DNA of 16,755 nt from Cyanobacteria bacterium UBA3803 (GTDB lineage: Bacteria > Cyanobacteriota > Vampirovibrionia > Gastranaerophilales > Gastranaerophilaceae), in contig DFEL01000139.1 in NCBI GenBank assembly GCA_002369055.1, forward strand, positions 1 through 16,755. The letters are read 5' to 3'. Position 1 is the first letter of the stretch. Each line of letters starts with the position of its first letter. The notes beneath the pieces are model-generated. The model saw only the letters and a program-made list of their open reading frames with translations, did no database searches and had not been told where the DNA came from. Made by a program: the position numbers and the translations under genes. Positions 13,992-16,755 of the stretch are shown in pieces.

Positions 13992-14993
13992 TTATTGTTT
14001 TGCTCTTGATAAAGCAAAATTACGCTGATCAAGACTTTTTAATTTATTTTCACCTAACATAATTTTTTCTGCTTCTTCTAAAATTCTTACAACACTAAAA
14101 CCATTATCACCGTCAGAGCGAGCCTTAGTACCTTTTTCGCAACAAGCAATAAAATGTTGACACTCAAGTTTTAAAGGTTCAATTTCAAGATAATCAATAT
14201 GAATATCAGTTATAGAACCGTCTTTTTTATTATCGAAAACTTGTAATTTATTTTCTTGCAATGTATCATCAAGAATTGCTGTGGCCTTTGTACCTCTCAC
14301 TAAAAGTCTTACATGTTTCATCGGTGTAATCCAACTATCTGTAATTTGACCAATTGCACCGCCTTCAAATTCAATTGAAAGATGTGTAATGTCCATAATT
14401 TCATTTTTTTCAGAAGAACAACCTACGGCAGATATTACTTGTTTAGGTTCTTTGCCTATTACATAAGACATCATAGAAACATCATGAGGAGCTAAATCCC
14501 ACATAACACTTCTATCATTTTTAAAATAATTAACATTTAGTCTATCACTTTGAGCATAAACAATATCACCCAAAACACCTTCATCAACAAGCATTTTTAA
14601 ACGATTAACAGCAGGATGATATAACAGTAAGTGACCAACCATTAGAATTAAACCTTTATCTTCTGCAAGTTTTTTTAATTCTTCGGCCTCGTGAGCAGAT
14701 GTTGAAATAGGTTTTTCAACATAAACATTCTTACCTGATTCTAAAACTTTTTTAACCATATTAAAATGTGTATGACTAGGAGTAACAACACAAACTGACG
14801 TAATTTCAGCATTACTTAAAATATCATCAAAATTTTGGGTTGTTTTAACACCTTTATACTGTTCTTGAACTTTTTGTAAATTTTCCTCATCCAAATCACA
14901 AACAGTATCCAAAACTTCTAAATTATAAAAGTTTCGTACAATATTTCTACCCCATAATCCACAGCCTAAAACGGCTACCTTTTGTTTTTTCAT
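13992..14993 (-). CDS. Gfo/Idh/MocA family NAD(P)-dependent oxidoreductase
   Basis: A sugar-type dehydrogenase of 333 aa. The N-terminal Rossmann domain starts KVAVLGCGLWGRN (5-17) with G10-x-G12-x-x-G15 for NAD(P). VTPSHTHFNMVKKVLESGKN leads to the conserved EKP (93-95) with catalytic Lys94, then MVGHLLLYHPAV and a WDLAPHD segment (165-171) with His170. The combination resembles WlbA/WbpB-type UDP-sugar acid 3-dehydrogenases, so a nucleotide-sugar substrate is plausible, but no partner aminotransferase or acetyltransferase is in the window. An in-frame GTG at 15014 would add seven residues. I choose the ATG at 14993 because GGGA lies 5 nt before it. The gene is downstream of a hairpin that could partly separate it from the ribosomal-protein genes. 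In-family specificity is uncertain. Confidence 0.88.
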   Translation of the reverse strand: MKKQKVAVLGCGLWGRNIVRNFYNLEVLDTVCDLDEENLQKVQEQYKGVKTTQNFDDILSNAEITSVCVVTPSHTHFNMVKKVLESGKNVYVEKPISTSAHEAEELKKLAEDKGLILMVGHLLLYHPAVNRLKMLVDEGVLGDIVYAQSDRLNVNYFKNDRSVMWDLAPHDVSMMSYVIGKEPKQVISAVGCSSEKNEIMDITHLSIEFEGGAIGQITDSWITPMKHVRLLVRGTKATAILDDTLQENKLQVFDNKKDGSITDIHIDYLEIEPLKLECQHFIACCEKGTKARSDGDNGFSVVRILEEAEKIMLGENKLKSLDQRNFALSRAKQ

Positions 14994-15014
14994 AACTATC
15001 CCTACCTTAATCAC

Positions 15015-15042
15015 AAAAGAGGACTACTTAACATCCTCTTTT
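15015..15042 (-). terminator. Hairpin over the stop codon of the small gene after rpsR
   Basis: AAAAGAGGA (15015-15023) and TCCTCTTTT (15034-15042) are perfect complements around a 10-nt loop. The stop codon of the preceding small gene lies in that loop. On the minus strand the stem ends in UUUU and then G, a short U-tract. It could be a partial terminator or an mRNA 3'-end stabiliser, lowering expression of the downstream dehydrogenase relative to the ribosomal genes. Confidence 0.55.
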
Positions 15043-15209
15043 ATGATAATTAAATTATTTGTAATCTTCATAGCACACGTAGGTAAAACAACATCATTTA
15101 ACCCATCAGCTATACTTATAATTTTACCTGCACCTAAAACTACTTCTTCACCTTTGTAAATAAAAGTATAATCAGTGTTTCGGTCAGACCTAATAGTAAT
15201 TTTTTCCAT
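15024..15209 (-). CDS. Small conserved-looking protein of unknown function
   Basis: A 61-aa protein that I do not recognise. Composition suggests a beta-rich fold: alternating hydrophobics in EKITIRSDRNTDYTFIYKG, then EEVVLGAGKIISIADG and a C-terminal ITNNLIIIKED. There is one Cys, no signal peptide and no membrane helix. It begins about 17 nt after the rpsR stop, on the same strand, so it is almost certainly co-transcribed with rpsF-ssb-rpsR. Its 3' end forms one arm of a hairpin. An in-frame GTG at 15215, with AGAAG 4 nt upstream, is an alternative start adding two residues; I list the ATG. A real gene is supported by the tight packing and plausible amino-acid use, but length alone is weak evidence. 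Confidence 0.65.
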   Translation of the reverse strand: MEKITIRSDRNTDYTFIYKGEEVVLGAGKIISIADGLNDVVLPTCAMKITNNLIIIKEDVK

Positions 15210-15226
15210 AATCACGTATCTTCTGA

Positions 15227-15460
15227 TTAATCAAAAACATAATTTATAATAGCTGCTTCTCTTGCTCTTTTTACAGCCTTAGCAACCATTCTTTGATGTT
15301 CTGCACAATTACCTGTTACACGACGTGGAATAATTTTTCCTGCTTCAGTTAAGTATCTTTTTAATTTTGCAGCATCTTTATAATCAATTTCTTCTACGTG
15401 GTCAGCACAGAAGCTGCAAGTTTTACGTTTCTTCTTATCATTTAAGTCTTGTTTTGCCAT
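15227..15460 (-). CDS. rpsR: 30S ribosomal protein S18
   Basis: S18 sits on the platform of the small subunit and binds S6 and 16S rRNA. 77 aa, normal length. The core IDYKDAAKLKRYLTEAGKII (25-44), followed by PRRVTGNCAEHQRMVAKAVK (45-64) and RAREAAIINY, is unmistakable. Cys15-x2-Cys18 and Cys52-x2-His55 make a potential four-ligand zinc site, so this is a zinc-binding ('C+') form rather than the cysteine-free one. AAGGAAAA lies just before the ATG. It follows ssb after a 44-nt spacer, in the classical rpsF-ssb-rpsR order. Confidence 0.97.
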   Translation of the reverse strand: MAKQDLNDKKKRKTCSFCADHVEEIDYKDAAKLKRYLTEAGKIIPRRVTGNCAEHQRMVAKAVKRAREAAIINYVFD

Positions 15461-15504
15461 TTAATTTTCCTTTCTTACGCAAATATAACTTATCTAATTC
15501 CTAC

Positions 15505-15900
15505 TTAAAACGGTATTTCATCTTCTCCAATTAATTCATCAGTCATTTCTTCATCAGAAAACTTTACTATATCATCAGAGAAATCCGACGCAGATACTGA
15601 AGATGTTGTACCCATTAATTCAATTACATTAGCATCAATTTCAAATATCTTACGTTCAGTACCGCTTTCATTCTTAACATTATTGGTTTGCAATCTGCCT
15701 TCAACTAAAACCCTAGTTCCTTTTGAAATAGCAGAAACAACTTCATCCAAAGAAGTTTTTTTTGCAAGAATTCTTACCAATAACTCATCTTTATCTCCAA
15801 TATTCAGCACAAAAGCAGAAACCGGAACATTATTGGATGTAAAACGCTTCTCCGGATTTCTAAATACTGTACCTGTTACTACCGCTTTTGCTACCGTCAT
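15505..15900 (-). CDS. ssb: Single-stranded DNA-binding protein
   Basis: Coats single-stranded DNA during replication, repair and recombination and recruits partners through its tail. 131 aa, on the short side for SSB. Residues 1-100 form the OB-fold (VTGTVFRNPEKRFTSNNVPV, then SAFVLNI, GTRVLVEGRLQTNN). A short acidic linker (FSDDIVKFSDEEMTDEL) leads to the terminal DEIPF, matching the conserved D-x-I-P-F partner-binding tip. The OB domain is divergent from the E. coli type (for example no typical N-terminal NKVxLIGRLG), but the position between rpsF and rpsR settles the assignment. AGAGGA precedes the ATG, 12 nt after the rpsF stop. Confidence 0.93.
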   Translation of the reverse strand: MTVAKAVVTGTVFRNPEKRFTSNNVPVSAFVLNIGDKDELLVRILAKKTSLDEVVSAISKGTRVLVEGRLQTNNVKNESGTERKIFEIDANVIELMGTTSSVSASDFSDDIVKFSDEEMTDELIGEDEIPF

Positions 15901-15912
15901 TGAAATTATCCT

Positions 15913-16212
15913 CTATACAGCAGCTTTTTCAGTAACGTCCAGCAACATTACTCTTAATACGTTATCATTTAACTTTAACGCACGTCTAAAATCTGCAACT
16001 TTTTCTTCAGGCATTGATAAAACAGTGTTTACAAAAAAACCATCTCTTGATTTTTTTATATCATAAGCTAATTTTCTTCTGCCCATTTTATCTCTTGAAA
16101 CAACTTTTCCGCCTAATTCTGCCAAATCAGCATCAAATTTTTCAATAACTTTGTCTGCTTCATCAGTATCTAAATTTGGTTTTAAAATTGTCAATAGTTC
16201 GTATGTTTTCAT
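15913..16212 (-). CDS. rpsF: 30S ribosomal protein S6
   Basis: S6 binds S18 and the central domain of 16S rRNA. With the ATG at 16212 it is 99 aa, typical length: KTYELLTILKPNLDTDEADK (2-21), then GGKVVSRDKMGRRKLAYDIK (about 36-55) and DGFFVNTVLSMPEEKVADFR, all family blocks. A longer open frame starting at 16263 is rejected because AAGGAG (16218-16223) lies 5 nt before the 16212 ATG and the extra 17 residues are not S6-like. It is the first gene of a minus-strand series of about eight genes. In many bacteria the rpsF leader is bound by the S6:S18 complex; the leader here seems short (about 29 nt), so that control is not evident. Confidence 0.97.
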   Translation of the reverse strand: MKTYELLTILKPNLDTDEADKVIEKFDADLAELGGKVVSRDKMGRRKLAYDIKKSRDGFFVNTVLSMPEEKVADFRRALKLNDNVLRVMLLDVTEKAAV

Positions 16213-16247
16213 ATTTTCTCCTTGTTTTATTATCTGTTTATATATAC

Positions 16248-16274
16248 ATATTACCATAAACAAAAAAATTACAA
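16248..16274 (-). promoter_or_regulatory. Promoter of the rpsF operon
   Basis: On the minus strand, TTGTAA (16269-16274) is followed after 15 bp by TAATAT (16248-16253), preceded by TGG as an extended -10. Initiation would be near 16241, leaving a leader of about 29 nt that includes the AAGGAG site. The short spacer is compensated by the TG element. Confidence 0.45.
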
Positions 16275-16336
16275 TAAATTTATTTGAACCTGTTAAGCAA
16301 TCTTAAAGATAGGCAATTTAATTAACATGAAAATTT

Positions 16337-16349
16337 TGTTATGATAACA
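16337..16349. repeat. 13-bp dyad upstream of the small membrane-protein gene
   Basis: TGTTAT-G-ATAACA is a perfect inverted repeat directly before a TATAAA (16351-16356) and 22 nt upstream of the start codon at 16371. The position suits a repressor operator. AT-rich chance is a real alternative. Confidence 0.3.
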
Positions 16350-16370
16350 TTATAAAAGAAAGAGGATAAC

Positions 16371-16604
16371 ATGTATAAAGAAATCTTAAGCATCATAACT
16401 CCCAAAGGAGAATTAACAGGAATTCCGTTTTTTGTAAATAATCTTATTTTAAGAATAATTGCAACTATTTTTAATTACATAGGCTTATATTTTAGCATAA
16501 ACAACTTATTAACAATTCCTGCAATAATGTTTTTGTCAATATTAATAGTTATCGCAACACTATGCCTTGTGATTATTATAATTTTTAATTATAAAAATAA
16601 ATAA
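16371..16604 (+). CDS. Small two-helix membrane protein, unknown function
   Basis: 77 aa. A short N-terminal segment (MYKEILSIITPKGELTG) precedes two strongly hydrophobic stretches, about residues 20-45 and 47-72 (ending FLSILIVIATLCLVIIIIF), and a basic tail NYKNK. The Lys-rich tail and short loops suggest both ends face the cytoplasm. AGAGGA 4 nt before the ATG supports a real start. I do not recognise the family with confidence. It loosely resembles the first half of small DUF805-type membrane proteins but lacks their later conserved part, so it might be a shortened relative. It is divergent from rpsF and upstream of the Cys/His-rich partial gene. Confidence 0.6.
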   Translation: MYKEILSIITPKGELTGIPFFVNNLILRIIATIFNYIGLYFSINNLLTIPAIMFLSILIVIATLCLVIIIIFNYKNK

Positions 16605-16675
16605 AAAAAAATTTTTAATGAAGTATTTTATGAAAATTATTTAATTATAATTTACTTATATTTTATCATTAAAAA

Positions 16676-16755
16676 ATGGAAAAAAACCAAAAATGTTCTT
16701 CTAAAGCACATAAAGATATAGAAGCAATATCATATTGTGAACACTGTAAAATATT
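16676..16755 (+). CDS. N-terminus of a Cys/His-rich (B-box-like zinc finger) protein, partial
   Basis: Twenty-six codons are visible before the right edge: MEKNQKCSSKAHKDIEAISY followed by CEHCKI. The spacing Cys7..His12, then Cys21-x2-Cys24 with a His between, resembles the start of a B-box-type zinc finger; bacterial proteins of this kind often carry membrane or protease-like domains after it. That later part is outside the window, so no function can be given. There is no Shine-Dalgarno. A TATCAT ends 6 nt before the ATG, suggesting a leaderless message. Confidence 0.6.
   Translation, partial: MEKNQKCSSKAHKDIEAISYCEHCKI

Noticed and set aside
15683..16066. 127-codon open frame on the plus strand
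   Set aside because: It is antisense to ssb and rpsF, which are certain genes; it has no ribosome-binding site and no recognisable motif.
15913..16263. Extended S6 protein starting at 16263
   Set aside because: The AAGGAG site and family length point to ATG 16212; the extra residues are translated leader.
1..16755. CRISPR arrays, insertion sequences, tRNA or rRNA genes
   Set aside because: I looked for regularly spaced repeats, transposase motifs, terminal inverted repeats and tRNA/rRNA consensus segments and saw none.

Overview
This window is AT-rich, roughly one third G+C by eye, and densely packed with bacterial housekeeping genes. I see no tRNA, rRNA, CRISPR array, transposase or integrase. 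Three genes point to the cyanobacterial side of the tree: a PDZ/iron-sulfur protein of the DUF512 (TIGR03279-like) family, a Ycf45-like AAA ATPase with a C-terminal R3H domain, and a PadR regulator overlapping the first of these. With the low GC and no photosynthesis genes, I infer a non-photosynthetic relative such as a gut Gastranaerophilales ('Melainabacteria'). This is an inference, not a proof.

Layout. Positions 1-1651 (minus strand) hold uppS, rdgB and the 5' part of prs: undecaprenyl diphosphate synthesis, nucleotide-pool cleaning and PRPP synthesis. Positions 1733-3506 (plus) are a two-gene unit, padR overlapping DUF512. Positions 3560-4671 are a divergent pair, cobO (minus) and 5-formyl-THF cyclo-ligase (plus), separated by only 26 bp. 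aroF (minus, 4673-5728) follows. Upstream of it is a 557-bp gene-free stretch containing a GC-rich, strongly foldable island (about 5800-5946), which I read as an undescribed structured RNA or aroF leader. The R3H ATPase (6286-7938) runs tail to tail with a secreted metallophosphoesterase whose GNH[DE] motif is altered. An ArnT-like GT39 glycosyltransferase (8800-10542) comes next.

A 389-bp gap (10543-10931) holds a possible decayed reading frame and a clear terminator. The likely -35 box of anmK lies inside that terminator. anmK (10932-12062) is convergent with a long minus-strand series: rpsF-ssb-rpsR, a small unknown gene, a Gfo/Idh/MocA dehydrogenase, a CDP-alcohol phosphatidyltransferase, trmL and nnrD (16212 down to 12049). 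The right edge (plus) has a small two-helix membrane protein and the start of a Cys/His-rich, B-box-like protein.

Themes. Cell-envelope supply recurs: uppS, the GT39 transferase, anmK (peptidoglycan recycling), the phosphatidyltransferase and the Gfo/Idh sugar-type dehydrogenase. So does repair or turnover of damaged metabolites: rdgB, nnrD and 5-FTHF cyclo-ligase. Several genes lack a Shine-Dalgarno sequence and have a -10-like box ending 6-8 nt before the ATG (padR, 5-FTHF cyclo-ligase, anmK, the B-box-like gene), which suggests leaderless mRNAs. No mobile or defence system is visible. The best candidate for something new is the structured RNA upstream of aroF.
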